Below the pieces are notes generated by a model. The model searched no databases. It saw only the letters and a program-made list of their open reading frames with translations, and was not told the origin of the DNA. The translations under genes were made by a program, and so were the position numbers. From positions 5,377 through 69,376 of the forward strand of contig JBBQUY010000006.1 in assembly GCA_038212015.1 (NCBI GenBank): 64,000 nucleotides of DNA, read 5' to 3'. Positions 32,689 through 40,390 of this stretch are shown one piece after another. The first letter of the stretch is position 1. Each line of letters starts with the position of its first letter. This DNA comes from JAGQUL01 sp038212015 (lineage in GTDB: Bacteria > Actinomycetota > Thermoleophilia > Gaiellales > SKUG01).

Positions 32689-34356
32689 ATGGAATCAGAT
32701 GCACGCGACGAGAGCCTCGCCGAGGCTGGAATCGCCCTTGCCCTCGCCCGGGATGCGACCGACTGCTGCTCGATGCTGCAGAAATGGGCGCTGCGCCTGA
32801 CCGAGGCTGCTGCCGTCGGGGTGACCTATCGGGGTGAACTCGGGTCGTTCGTCGTCGGTTCGATGCCGTTCGACGAAGACGCCGATGTCGACCCACACGA
32901 CATTGAACTGGATGATTACCCGGGCTGGCACCTGGTGGATATCGGGCATCCGGAGCCCGACGATGCGTGGTGGTCCGCCAGGCTGTGGTTCGCCGATCCG
33001 GTCTCCCAGGATTGGCGGGCGATCACGAGCATGCTCTCGCGGCAGGCGGGCGTCGGCCTCGCTCGCGTGCTCAAGCGGTCGGAGCTGGCTCACCATGAGC
33101 GAGCCCAGCATGCCCTGGTCGAGGCGGGCAAGGCGCTCAGCAGCGAACGCACGCTGGACGGCGTGCTCCGTCGGATCGTCGAGCATGCGATGGAGCTCAC
33201 CGGCGCCCGGTATGGCGCACTCGGCGTGCTCGACGAGGAGCGCCAGGGCCTCGCGGCGTTCATCACCGTGGGGATCGATGCCCATACACACGCGAAGATC
33301 GGTGAGCTGCCCAAGGGTCGCGGCATCCTCGGCGTGCTGATCGACGATCCTCGCCCGCTGCGCCTGCGCCGCCTGCAGGACCACCCGCGGTCGGTGGGGT
33401 TCCCGGAGCATCACCCGAGCATGGAATCGTTCCTGGGCGTGCCGATCGTCACGTCGCGGGCCGTGGCAGGCCGCATCTATCTCTGCGAGAAGGCGGGCGC
33501 GCCCGAATTCACGCCGGAGGACGAGCAGCTCGTCGAGACGCTCGCGTCACAGGCGGCGATCGCGATCGACAATGCCACGCTCAACGAACAGCTGCAGCGA
33601 ACGGCAGCCGAGCTTGCGGAAGCGAGCCGGCACAAATCATCGTTCCTCGCCAACATGAGTCACGAGCTGCGCAGCCCGCTGAACACGATCATCGGATACA
33701 CGCGGCTGCTGCTCGAGGAGCCGCGCGAGCTCGACACCGAACAGATCGAAGACCTGGAGATCGTTCGAGGCTCGAGCGAGCACCTGCTCGCCCTCATCAC
33801 CGAGCTGCTGGACCTGCAGCGCATCGAGGCCGGGCGCGTCACGCTCGTGCTGGGGAAGGAGCGTCTGGGTGCGATCGTCGAAGACGTCGTGGCCAGCATC
33901 CGGCCGAGCGTTCCCGAGGGCGTCGAACTGCTGGCAGACGCGTCCGGCCTGCGCGACGACCACATCACGTGTGACCGCACGCGGCTGCGCCAGGTCCTGC
34001 TCAACGTGCTCGGCAATGCCGTGAAGTTCACGTCGGAAGGGTTCGTGAAGATCAGCGTGCGGGACGACCAGGACAGGTTCCTGATCGACGTCACGGATTC
34101 GGGTCCGGGTATCCCGGCGGCAGACCGAGAGCAGATCTTCGATACGTTCTTCCAGTCACAGGCGGCGTTGGGGCGCACGCCCGGACCACGCGAAGGCGCA
34201 GGGCTCGGCCTGGCGATCACGCGACTGCTGACCGAGCTGCACGGCGGAGAGGTGTCGCTCGAATCCGAAGAGGGCGTCGGCACCACGGTCACCATTTCAC
34301 TGCCACGCGAAGCAAGTACGATCCATGCGATGCCGACGACGGGAGGTCCCACGTGA
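32689..34356 (+). CDS. Sensor histidine kinase with a DosS/DosT-like GAF domain
   Basis: 555 residues, soluble. A first GAF-like region (about 15-130) is followed by a second GAF (about 150-300) that closely follows mycobacterial DosS/DosT: ARYGALGVLDE, IGELPKGRGILGVLIDDPRPLRL, HPRSVGFPEHHPSM and FLGVPI. His242 in FPEHHPSM aligns with DosS His149, the haem iron ligand. Then come a HisKA domain (His325 in ANMSHELRSPLN) and an HATPase. DosS has a HisKA_3 kinase core instead, so the sensor sits on a different output. The start has GGAAGGAGG upstream. The next gene, a receiver, overlaps its stop. It probably senses O2, NO, CO or redox state through haem. Confidence 0.88.
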   Translation: MESDARDESLAEAGIALALARDATDCCSMLQKWALRLTEAAAVGVTYRGELGSFVVGSMPFDEDADVDPHDIELDDYPGWHLVDIGHPEPDDAWWSARLWFADPVSQDWRAITSMLSRQAGVGLARVLKRSELAHHERAQHALVEAGKALSSERTLDGVLRRIVEHAMELTGARYGALGVLDEERQGLAAFITVGIDAHTHAKIGELPKGRGILGVLIDDPRPLRLRRLQDHPRSVGFPEHHPSMESFLGVPIVTSRAVAGRIYLCEKAGAPEFTPEDEQLVETLASQAAIAIDNATLNEQLQRTAAELAEASRHKSSFLANMSHELRSPLNTIIGYTRLLLEEPRELDTEQIEDLEIVRGSSEHLLALITELLDLQRIEAGRVTLVLGKERLGAIVEDVVASIRPSVPEGVELLADASGLRDDHITCDRTRLRQVLLNVLGNAVKFTSEGFVKISVRDDQDRFLIDVTDSGPGIPAADREQIFDTFFQSQAALGRTPGPREGAGLGLAITRLLTELHGGEVSLESEEGVGTTVTISLPREASTIHAMPTTGGPT

Positions 34357-34724
34357 ACGTGCGACTGCTGCTGATCGATGACGACAATGCAGCGCGACGC
34401 ATGATGCGGCGCGTACTCGAACGTCGCGGCTACGAGGTGGAGGACGTCGACAATGGCCGCGCCGGACTCGACCGCGTCCGCGAGGCGCCTCCGGCGGGCG
34501 TTCTGCTCGATCTGCGCATGCCGGGGGAGCTGTCCGGATTCGACGTCGCGCGGGAACTCAAGGGACATCCGGACACGAAAGACGTTCCGGTCATCGTCGT
34601 GAGCGCGAGCACGCACCTGGATGCCAAGTCGATGGTCGAACAGGTGGGGTGCGATGCATTCGTCGAGAAGCCCGTGGATTTCGACGAACTCGATCGCGTG
34701 CTCGATGAATTCATTCCGGGCTGA
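34353..34724 (+). CDS. Single-domain response regulator receiver
   Basis: 123 residues, a lone receiver domain with the acidic triplet DDD (9-11), phospho-acceptor Asp53 (VLLDLRMPG), switch Ser/Thr in VVSAST and the conserved lysine in FVEKPVDF. It has no output domain, so it probably shuttles phosphate or regulates a partner by contact. The GTG start overlaps the kinase stop as GTGA. It converges with the phosphotransfer-like gene, overlapping by 14 bases. Confidence 0.9.
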   Translation: MNVRLLLIDDDNAARRMMRRVLERRGYEVEDVDNGRAGLDRVREAPPAGVLLDLRMPGELSGFDVARELKGHPDTKDVPVIVVSASTHLDAKSMVEQVGCDAFVEKPVDFDELDRVLDEFIPG

Positions 34725-35286
34725 CGTCTGACGCGACCGGCAGCGTGATCAGTGCCTCGTCCTCGACCAGGTGCATGCGACCACCGCAGGCATTGGAGAG
34801 CACGAGCAGCACCGCAGCCAGGCCGCCGGGCACGCCGCCCCCGTGCAGCGCCACGGCAATGTCGACTTCGTCCCCCTGGATGGTCGACGCGATCGAGGGG
34901 GTCGGGCCCGCGTAGTGCAGCAGGTCCGTCAGGAGGCGCTCCGTGACCGTACCGGAGGCAACGACCGCGACGCCGTCGAACGCGTGGTCCACGTGCTCCA
35001 GCGCTGCACCCTCGCGCCGCGCGCGCCGCATCGCGAGTGCGACGAGCGCCGCGAGGTCGATGGGCCCCGGTGCGCCGCTCGTTCCCAGCTCGACCCGGGC
35101 GAGGACCACCGCTCGTTCGATCGTCACCTGGACCGCGCGAGTCGCGGCTCCGAGCGCAGCCGCGATCTCGGGATCGTCCTGCAGCTGCGCGACCGATCGC
35201 AGCGTCGCGACGTGGTTGCGCAGGTCATGCGCGCTGCCCGAAAGCAGCTGTGCGAGCACGGAGTGGTCGGTCGTCGGAGATTCCAT
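34711..35286 (-). CDS. Histidine-kinase-like phosphotransfer protein (ChpT-like)
   Basis: 191 residues. The N-terminus has a phospho-histidine helix, GSAHDLRNHVATLRSVAQL with the candidate His20, like the dimerisation domain of histidine kinases. The second half (about 75-185) has the size of an HATPase domain but lacks N, G1 and G2 boxes. This combination is that of ChpT-type phosphotransferases, which relay phosphate between receivers without binding ATP. It sits tail-to-tail with the single-domain receiver, so a relay kinase-receiver-phosphotransferase-LuxR regulator is a reasonable hypothesis. A truncated, inactive kinase is the alternative. Confidence 0.6.
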   Translation of the reverse strand: MESPTTDHSVLAQLLSGSAHDLRNHVATLRSVAQLQDDPEIAAALGAATRAVQVTIERAVVLARVELGTSGAPGPIDLAALVALAMRRARREGAALEHVDHAFDGVAVVASGTVTERLLTDLLHYAGPTPSIASTIQGDEVDIAVALHGGGVPGGLAAVLLVLSNACGGRMHLVEDEALITLPVASDVSPE

Positions 35287-35410
35287 GCTCGATCCCTACC
35301 CGACTGCGGGGGTAGGGGATCCGCGAAACGCGTTGCGGAAAACTACTGATGCCGACGCGCTGCGCCGTGACGACGATGGTGGCAGGAGACATCGACCGAC
35401 TGGAACCACC

Positions 35411-35614
35411 ATGAGCGAGTTCATGCGCGAGGCCCTTCCGATCATCTTCATGTATGCATGCGTGCTCGCGCTCGGCCCGTTCATCGCGTTCGCGATGTGG
35501 ATGGCATTCGACGGTGATCGCCTGCGGGACGATGCCGCACTGCAGGTCGCGGCAGCGCCGGAGCGTGACACCGCGCCGCGCCAGATCACGGCCGAGGCGA
35601 CAAGCGCTGCGTGA
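35411..35614 (+). CDS. Small single-pass membrane protein
   Basis: 67 residues with one transmembrane helix (about 9-30, LPIIFMYACVLALGPFIAFAMW) and a charged C-terminal tail. ATG 35411 is the first methionine after the start of the intergenic region; the ribosome site is weak. Function unknown. The 155 bases after it, before the hemerythrin stop, show no gene. Confidence 0.5.
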   Translation: MSEFMREALPIIFMYACVLALGPFIAFAMWMAFDGDRLRDDAALQVAAAPERDTAPRQITAEATSAA

Positions 35615-35769
35615 GCTGCAGCAGGCCGCGCACCTGGTGCGCGATGAGATAGGAGACATTCCCTCGGCGCCCGCGCGCATCGTACGGCGAGCGCCACGAG
35701 GAACCACGAGCACGACCCCCGCATGGAGGTCGTGCTCGACGTCTTCGACGCGCATTCACACACGCCGTC

Positions 35770-36201
35770 TCACGCATCGACGAGTTCGGTGAGCTGGGCG
35801 CCCAGCTCGCGCTGCAGCAGCTCGAACAGCTCTCGCTCCTCGAATCGGATGTGCGCGGTGAGCTGTTCGCCCAGCGTGTACAGGGCGTTGCCGTTGGGCG
35901 CGTCGGCATCACGCTCCATCCGCGCAAACTCTGCGCGGAAGGCCGCGTGTTCGACGTCCATCCGATCGCGAGCGGCCTGTAGCTCCGCCGAGGACGGCGC
36001 GAGGTGCATGGCGCGCTCCAGGAGCTGTTCCTCCTGCTCGAAGTGCGGCACCAGGCGCGTCGTCGCGAACTCGATGAACGAGGTTCGTTCGTCGCGCCGC
36101 GCGTCCTCGCCCGAGTCACGAACTCGCCGGAGTCGCAGTGCGCGTGCGAGTGCGTTCTGGTGGTCATGTGAGAGCGGGTGCAGTGCTTCGTGTCGCTTCA
36201 T
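35770..36201 (-). CDS. Hemerythrin HHE domain protein
   Basis: 143 residues from ATG 36201 (AAGGAC upstream). Candidate di-iron ligands are His12/His14 (LSHDHQNAL), His53 and Glu57 (PHFEQEE), His85 (VEHAAF), and His117 with Glu121 (HIRFEE). The spacing fits the HHE four-helix bundle found in O2-, NO- or iron-handling proteins such as the YtfE/Ric repair group, though the N-terminal ScdA domain is absent. It is divergent from the nirK-type gene, and the shared promoter region carries a variant of the regulon palindrome 35 bases upstream. Confidence 0.82.
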   Translation of the reverse strand: MKRHEALHPLSHDHQNALARALRLRRVRDSGEDARRDERTSFIEFATTRLVPHFEQEEQLLERAMHLAPSSAELQAARDRMDVEHAAFRAEFARMERDADAPNGNALYTLGEQLTAHIRFEERELFELLQRELGAQLTELVDA

Positions 36202-36235
36202 GTCCTTACCGTACTGCGCGCGCACGACCGAGGAA

Positions 36236-36250
36236 TGTGGCTTTCCCGCA
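36236..36250. promoter_or_regulatory. Inverted repeat site 3, variant of the TGCGGGAAATCCGCA motif
   Basis: On the minus strand it reads TGCGGGAAAGCCACA, matching 13 of 15 positions. It lies between the divergent hemerythrin and nirK-type genes. Confidence 0.5.
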
Positions 36251-36334
36251 CTGCGGCACGGTACGTCCCCCATGTGGTCGTCGCAGCGGTCGACGATGCT
36301 CAGGGCAGACCACAACCAGAAAGAGGAGAGGGAC

Positions 36335-37432
36335 ATGAGCCCGCATCCAGACAACACACCAGGCGAACGCCAGCGGCGGGTCGATTTCGACACGCTCGCA
36401 CCACTCTCGATCGGCGCGCTCGTCGTGGCCGTCGTCGCCATCGCCATCGCGATCGCCTCGCACCAGGACGCAGGAACCGTGTCCTCAGCCGCAGCTGCCG
36501 GAGATTCGGCAGCTACTGCATCGTCCGAGACCACGAAGGTTGCCGACGCCAAGGAGCTCAAGCCGGACTTCTCGGCGAAGCAGATCAACCCGGCGACCGC
36601 GCCGGTCAAGCCAGGACCGAAGGTCTTCGAGCTGACCGCCACCGAGCGGAAGATCAAGGTCGGCAACAAGGTCTACGACCAGTGGACGTTCAATGACCAG
36701 GTTCCCGGCCCCGTGATGCGCGTGGTCGTGGGCGACAAGGTCACGATCAAGATCAAGAACGCGGGCGACAGCAAGCTGCCGCACTCGGTCGACTACCACT
36801 CGTCACGGCTCACGCTCGGCGGCGGACACGTCCAGGTGAATCCGGGCGAGACCGGTACGTTCGAGTTCACGGCGGAATACCCGGGCGTGTTCATGTACCA
36901 CTGCGCGACCGCTCCCGTGCTCCATCACATCGGGATGGGCATGTACGGCATGATGATCGTGCAGCCGAAGGAGGGCTTCGGTCCGGAGATGCCCGAGTAC
37001 GCGATCGTTCAGCACGAGCTGTACGCAAGCAGCAAGGGCATCGACGACGGGGTCATGGACGCCATGGCGTTCAACGGCATCCCCGCGCACTACACGAAGA
37101 TGCCGATCAAGGTGAAGAAGGACGCAACGCTCCGCATGTTCGTCCTCAACGCCGGCCCGAGCCAGGTCAGCAGCTTCCACGTGGTCGGCACGGTGTTCGA
37201 CAAGGTGCTCGATGACGGCAACCCGCGCAACGCAACCTACGGTCGCCAGGCACTGATGATGCCGGCCTCTGGCGGCGGCGTGTTCGAGTTCAAGACCGTC
37301 GGCGAAGGCCTGTTCCCCTTCGTCACGCACCAGTTCAACCACGCGGCCAAGGGTGCGATCGGCATGATCATCGCGGGCGACGGCAAGCCGGGGCCCGGCG
37401 CGATCGACGAGGCCAAGGACGGTCACCACTGA
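36335..37432 (+). CDS. nirK: Copper-containing nitrite reductase-type two-domain cupredoxin (NirK/AniA-like)
   Basis: 365 residues. An N-terminal helix (about 22-42) is a membrane anchor or uncleaved signal. The first cupredoxin domain has type 1 copper ligands His150, Cys190, His198 and Met203 (LPHS and HCATAPVLHHIGMGM, spacing as in Neisseria AniA). Type 2 ligands His155 and His189 and the catalytic Asp153 are present; the second domain supplies His282 (SFHVVG) and the third type 2 ligand near His332/336 (THQFNHAAKGA). It should reduce nitrite to NO outside the membrane. AGGAG precedes the ATG. Its neighbours (hemerythrin, NnrS-like, haem genes) fit NO metabolism. A strong hairpin follows. 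Confidence 0.82.
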   Translation: MSPHPDNTPGERQRRVDFDTLAPLSIGALVVAVVAIAIAIASHQDAGTVSSAAAAGDSAATASSETTKVADAKELKPDFSAKQINPATAPVKPGPKVFELTATERKIKVGNKVYDQWTFNDQVPGPVMRVVVGDKVTIKIKNAGDSKLPHSVDYHSSRLTLGGGHVQVNPGETGTFEFTAEYPGVFMYHCATAPVLHHIGMGMYGMMIVQPKEGFGPEMPEYAIVQHELYASSKGIDDGVMDAMAFNGIPAHYTKMPIKVKKDATLRMFVLNAGPSQVSSFHVVGTVFDKVLDDGNPRNATYGRQALMMPASGGGVFEFKTVGEGLFPFVTHQFNHAAKGAIGMIIAGDGKPGPGAIDEAKDGHH

Positions 37433-37467
37433 GCCGTACCACCACGAAGCACTGAGTACCCCCACAC

Positions 37468-37499
37468 CGAGCGGCCTCCGGATCTCCGGGGGCCGCTCG
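37468..37499. terminator. Hairpin terminator between convergent nirK and mgtE-like genes
   Basis: CGAGCGGCC (37468-37476) pairs with GGCCGCTCG (37491-37499), with a further CCGG/CCGG inner stem. No long T-run. Confidence 0.65.
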
Positions 37500-37507
37500 C
37501 GTGTTCG

Positions 37508-38518
37508 CTATGACACGAGCGCGGACACGATCGAGAAGTAGATGAACAGCGAGATGATGTCTTGTCCGACGGTGGCGAGCGGGCCGCTGCCGAACGCTGG
37601 ATCCTTGCCGAGCGCGTGCAGGCCCCACGGCACGCCGATCGCGATGATGTTGGACACGGTGCACGCCGCGGCGATCGACAGGCTCACCGCCAGTGCCAGC
37701 TCGCTGCTGCTCCAGAGCGTGAGGGCCGCCGGGTAGAACACGACTCCCAGCGACAGGCCGATCACCAGGCCCGTCGTCAGCTCGCGCACCACGATGCTGC
37801 GGATCGGGATGCCGAGCGAGAGCCCGCGCACGAGCACCGTCACGGTCTGCGCGCCGACCGCACCCGCGAGGTAGATGAGTCCCGGTACGAAGTACGCGAG
37901 CACGACGTCACGTTCCAGCACGGCCTCGTACTGCCCCATCACCTCTGCGGCGGCAGCGGCGCCCACGAGGCCGAGCACGAGCCACGGCAGGCGGTGCCAG
38001 AGACGTCGCAGCACGCGCTCCTCCGTCGCGGCGCGTGCACTGTCGCCCTGATGCAGGTAGCCCGAGATGCGTGCGATGTCGTCGGCATGCTCGCGGGCGA
38101 GCACGGCAAGCAGGCTCGATGCAGGCACGACCCCGACGTAGGCGCCGTCGTCCTGGACGACGACGGCCTCGCTCTCCCCGCGCGAGAGCACTGCCCAGAC
38201 CACCTCGTCGCGGGACATGGATGTCGCGACGAGTGGCGGGTCTGCGATCGCGAGCTGCTGCATCTGCATCTCGTCGGGTGCGGCCATCAGGTCGACGTCG
38301 CGCACGAGCCCGACGAAGCGGCCATCCGCGACGAGCGCGACGTGGCTGACGCTTCCGTGTCGCTGCCCGACGATCGCGCGACGAACATCCCCCACGAGCG
38401 CGTCAGGCGTGGCACGGGGCGCCGCCACCGCGAGCCGCGCGACGTCGGCACCGGCCAGTGCGTCCTGCACCGGCGGGCGACCGACGATGAGGGGTTCCGG
38501 ATGCGTCAGGTGGGCCAC
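37508..38518 (-). CDS. MgtE-like magnesium transporter lacking the N domain
   Basis: 336 residues from GTG 38518. A CBS domain pair (about 35-155) leads into five transmembrane helices (about 175-336). The transport domain keeps the family signature near the C-terminus: DPAFGSGPLATVGQDIISLFIYF, with the conserved Asp that lines the Mg2+ path. Typical MgtE proteins (about 450 residues) begin with a superhelical N domain that senses magnesium; that part is missing here. It should import Mg2+ or another divalent ion, with altered gating. Confidence 0.85.
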   Translation of the reverse strand: MAHLTHPEPLIVGRPPVQDALAGADVARLAVAAPRATPDALVGDVRRAIVGQRHGSVSHVALVADGRFVGLVRDVDLMAAPDEMQMQQLAIADPPLVATSMSRDEVVWAVLSRGESEAVVVQDDGAYVGVVPASSLLAVLAREHADDIARISGYLHQGDSARAATEERVLRRLWHRLPWLVLGLVGAAAAAEVMGQYEAVLERDVVLAYFVPGLIYLAGAVGAQTVTVLVRGLSLGIPIRSIVVRELTTGLVIGLSLGVVFYPAALTLWSSSELALAVSLSIAAACTVSNIIAIGVPWGLHALGKDPAFGSGPLATVGQDIISLFIYFSIVSALVS

Positions 38519-38543
38519 GGGCGTGATCCTCGCATGCCGAAGA

Positions 38544-38594
38544 CCCGAGGGGCGCGACGCCCGATCCGCAGATCGGCGCGTCCCGCCCCTCGGG
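38544..38594 (-). terminator. Long hairpin terminator downstream of the membrane protein gene
   Basis: CCCGAGGGGCG pairs with CGCCCCTCGGG at the outer ends, with an inner CCGATC/GATCGG stem around CGCA: a hairpin of about 51 bases between two minus-strand genes. Confidence 0.65.
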
Positions 38595-38616
38595 ATGCCT
38601 CAGGTGTGGTGCCGGG

Positions 38617-39174
38617 TCAGGCCGTGGTGGCCGTTCGGTCGGTGGCGGCAGGTGCCACGAGCACGGTCGGCGCGGCGCGCAGCTGGCCCAGGCACAGAAC
38701 GAAGAAGCCGATGCCGGTCAGCAGCAGCGCGACGCCCATCATGATGCTGAACAGTGCGACGCGCTCCGCGAAGAAGCTCATGTTGAGCGCAGTGCTCAGC
38801 GCAGTCGACGTGACCCAGACGTTGCGAAGTCCGTTCTCGACGGGCTGTCCGGTCTCCGGGTCGGTCGCGGCCTTGGATTCGTCGCTCGTGTCGTTGCCGT
38901 CCTCGTCGAGGAACCGCCCCATCTCCGCGTACGTCTTGCCGTCGGTCATCGCAAGCGTGTGCTTGCGGATCGTCTTGGCGAAGGCTTCTGCTTCGTCGCC
39001 GGTGTCGACCTTCTGGCCCGGGATCGATGAATCCGGCGTGCCGACGATGCCTTCCTCGGCGAGTGCGTCACGCACGTCGCCGCGACCAGCGACGCCCATC
39101 GAGATGGATGCGATCGCGAACACGATCAGGATGGCGCTGGCGAACAGGCCCGCCAGGAGTGAGAACTTGCGCAT
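38617..39174 (-). CDS. Hypothetical two-helix membrane protein
   Basis: 185 residues, not recognised. Transmembrane helices at about 6-28 and 145-168 bracket an acidic extracytoplasmic loop rich in Asp, Glu and Thr (e.g. DEDGNDTSDESKAATDP). ATG 39174 gives a sensible basic-then-hydrophobic N-terminus, with AAGGG about 11 bases upstream. It is followed by a long hairpin terminator, so it is probably monocistronic. The 271 bases upstream (39175-39445) show no gene or clear signal. Confidence 0.6.
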   Translation of the reverse strand: MRKFSLLAGLFASAILIVFAIASISMGVAGRGDVRDALAEEGIVGTPDSSIPGQKVDTGDEAEAFAKTIRKHTLAMTDGKTYAEMGRFLDEDGNDTSDESKAATDPETGQPVENGLRNVWVTSTALSTALNMSFFAERVALFSIMMGVALLLTGIGFFVLCLGQLRAAPTVLVAPAATDRTATTA

Positions 39175-39445
39175 GTCGTGTGTATCCCTTCGTGGATGTG
39201 TTGGTCGCTCCACGGCACAACGCTCGGGGCGATCTGTAACCACATGTTCGCGGACCGAGACTGTCAATTCGTCCGTAGCGAGCAGCAGGCTGCTGCGGCA
39301 ACTCCGCACGCCGACGGCGGCTGTCCGGACGGAACGCGAGGTCGTCGGGTTTCCCGAAGGCGACGTGCGGGACAGGGCGGCTGACGACGCTCGCGCGCGA
39401 GGCGAAGATGAGGGTGCACGGCTCACCACGACACGGAGGTATGCC

Positions 39446-39652
39446 ATGCGACGCAGGATGCACCGCCCGCACATCGAGTTCGACACGATCGATGCCATCA
39501 CCCGTGAACGCCCGGATGGCGACACGCCCGTTCGCGCTCATGCCAACCCGGTGCGCCGGGGCTTTCACCTGGTGACCGCACGCGACGAGCGGCACGCGGT
39601 CCGCAGGGAGCTGCACGAGCTGCAGCGGGTCCGCGTGATCGACGTCGACTGA
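39446..39652 (+). CDS. Small basic hypothetical protein
   Basis: 68 residues, arginine- and histidine-rich, no membrane segment, unknown function. ATG 39446 is supported by GGAGG 7 bases upstream, which is the main reason to call it. It ends 5 bases before the convergent nucS stop. Confidence 0.5.
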   Translation: MRRRMHRPHIEFDTIDAITRERPDGDTPVRAHANPVRRGFHLVTARDERHAVRRELHELQRVRVIDVD

Positions 39653-39657
39653 CGCGC

Positions 39658-40323
39658 CTAGAACAGGCGCATCAGCTCTTCGCCGTCGGGGCAGCGGCTC
39701 AGCACTTCGTCGAGCGCGATGAAGTCGTAGCCCCACTTCTCGAGCAGCACGCGCGCCTGGGGCGCGAGCTCCGGAGCGACAAGGATGCCGCGCGCCGGCG
39801 CATGGGCGGGGTTCTTCTGGACCTCGTCCATGTATCGGTTGAGCTGTTCGACCGCGGCGGCCACGGCGCGCACGCGCTTGACCTCCACCACGCAGGTGCG
39901 GCCGTCGGCATCTCGGCAGAACAGGTCGACGGGGCCGACCTCGGTGAACAGCTCACGCTGCAGGCCGACCATCCCGAATTCGATTGCTTCGGGCGTCTGG
40001 AAGATCGTCGCCTGGATGTCCTTCTCGCGACCTTCGCGCACGAGCTTCGCCGCGTCCGAGAGCTCCCAGTTCGTGTCGGCGTGCACGTCCTCCACGTCGA
40101 TCACGAGCGTCTCGCCGGTCGCCGGTCGAGTGACGAGGAGCGTTCGACCGTCCTCGGTCACCGCCGTGGGGCCCGGCATGTAGTTGATCGGCTTGGCGCC
40201 CTGCACCGCATGCACGACGACGGAGCCGTCGTCCTTGAAGAGCACGACGCGGTCGCCCGACTCGAGCGTGGTGACCAGTCGGCCTTCGTACCGGATGCTG
40301 CAGCGTGTGACGAGGATGCGCAT
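39658..40323 (-). CDS. nucS: Endonuclease NucS (EndoMS), mismatch-specific
   Basis: 221 residues, normal NucS length. NucS cuts both strands at mismatches and, in actinobacteria lacking MutS/MutL, provides mismatch repair together with the beta clamp. The N-terminal DNA-binding domain begins MRILVTRCSIRYEGRL. The C-terminal RecB-like nuclease has Asp133, Glu147 and Lys149 in GPVDLFCRDADGRTCVVEVKR, with the spacing of archaeal NucS. The last residues EELMRLF resemble a beta-clamp-binding tail. The ATG at 40323 is the family start; a TACCAT element ends 8 bases upstream, suggesting leaderless transcription. Confidence 0.92.
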   Translation of the reverse strand: MRILVTRCSIRYEGRLVTTLESGDRVVLFKDDGSVVVHAVQGAKPINYMPGPTAVTEDGRTLLVTRPATGETLVIDVEDVHADTNWELSDAAKLVREGREKDIQATIFQTPEAIEFGMVGLQRELFTEVGPVDLFCRDADGRTCVVEVKRVRAVAAAVEQLNRYMDEVQKNPAHAPARGILVAPELAPQARVLLEKWGYDFIALDEVLSRCPDGEELMRLF

Positions 40324-40331
40324 AAGATGCA

Positions 40332-40337
40332 ATGGTA
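40332..40337 (-). promoter_or_regulatory. Leaderless-type -10 element of nucS
   Basis: TACCAT on the minus strand ends 8 bases before the ATG, with no ribosome site between. Confidence 0.4.
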
Positions 40338-40390
40338 GTGATCGCGCCGGACGACGCCGGTAGCGAATCGCTACTTTGGGCGGTATCGAA

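Noticed and set aside
35290..35350. A further copy of the regulon palindrome near TGCGGAAAACTAC
   Set aside because: Only one arm matches; below the level of the three listed sites.
39350..39362. TCGGGTTTCCCGA inverted repeat
   Set aside because: Resembles the motif core but arms differ and it has no clear promoter context.
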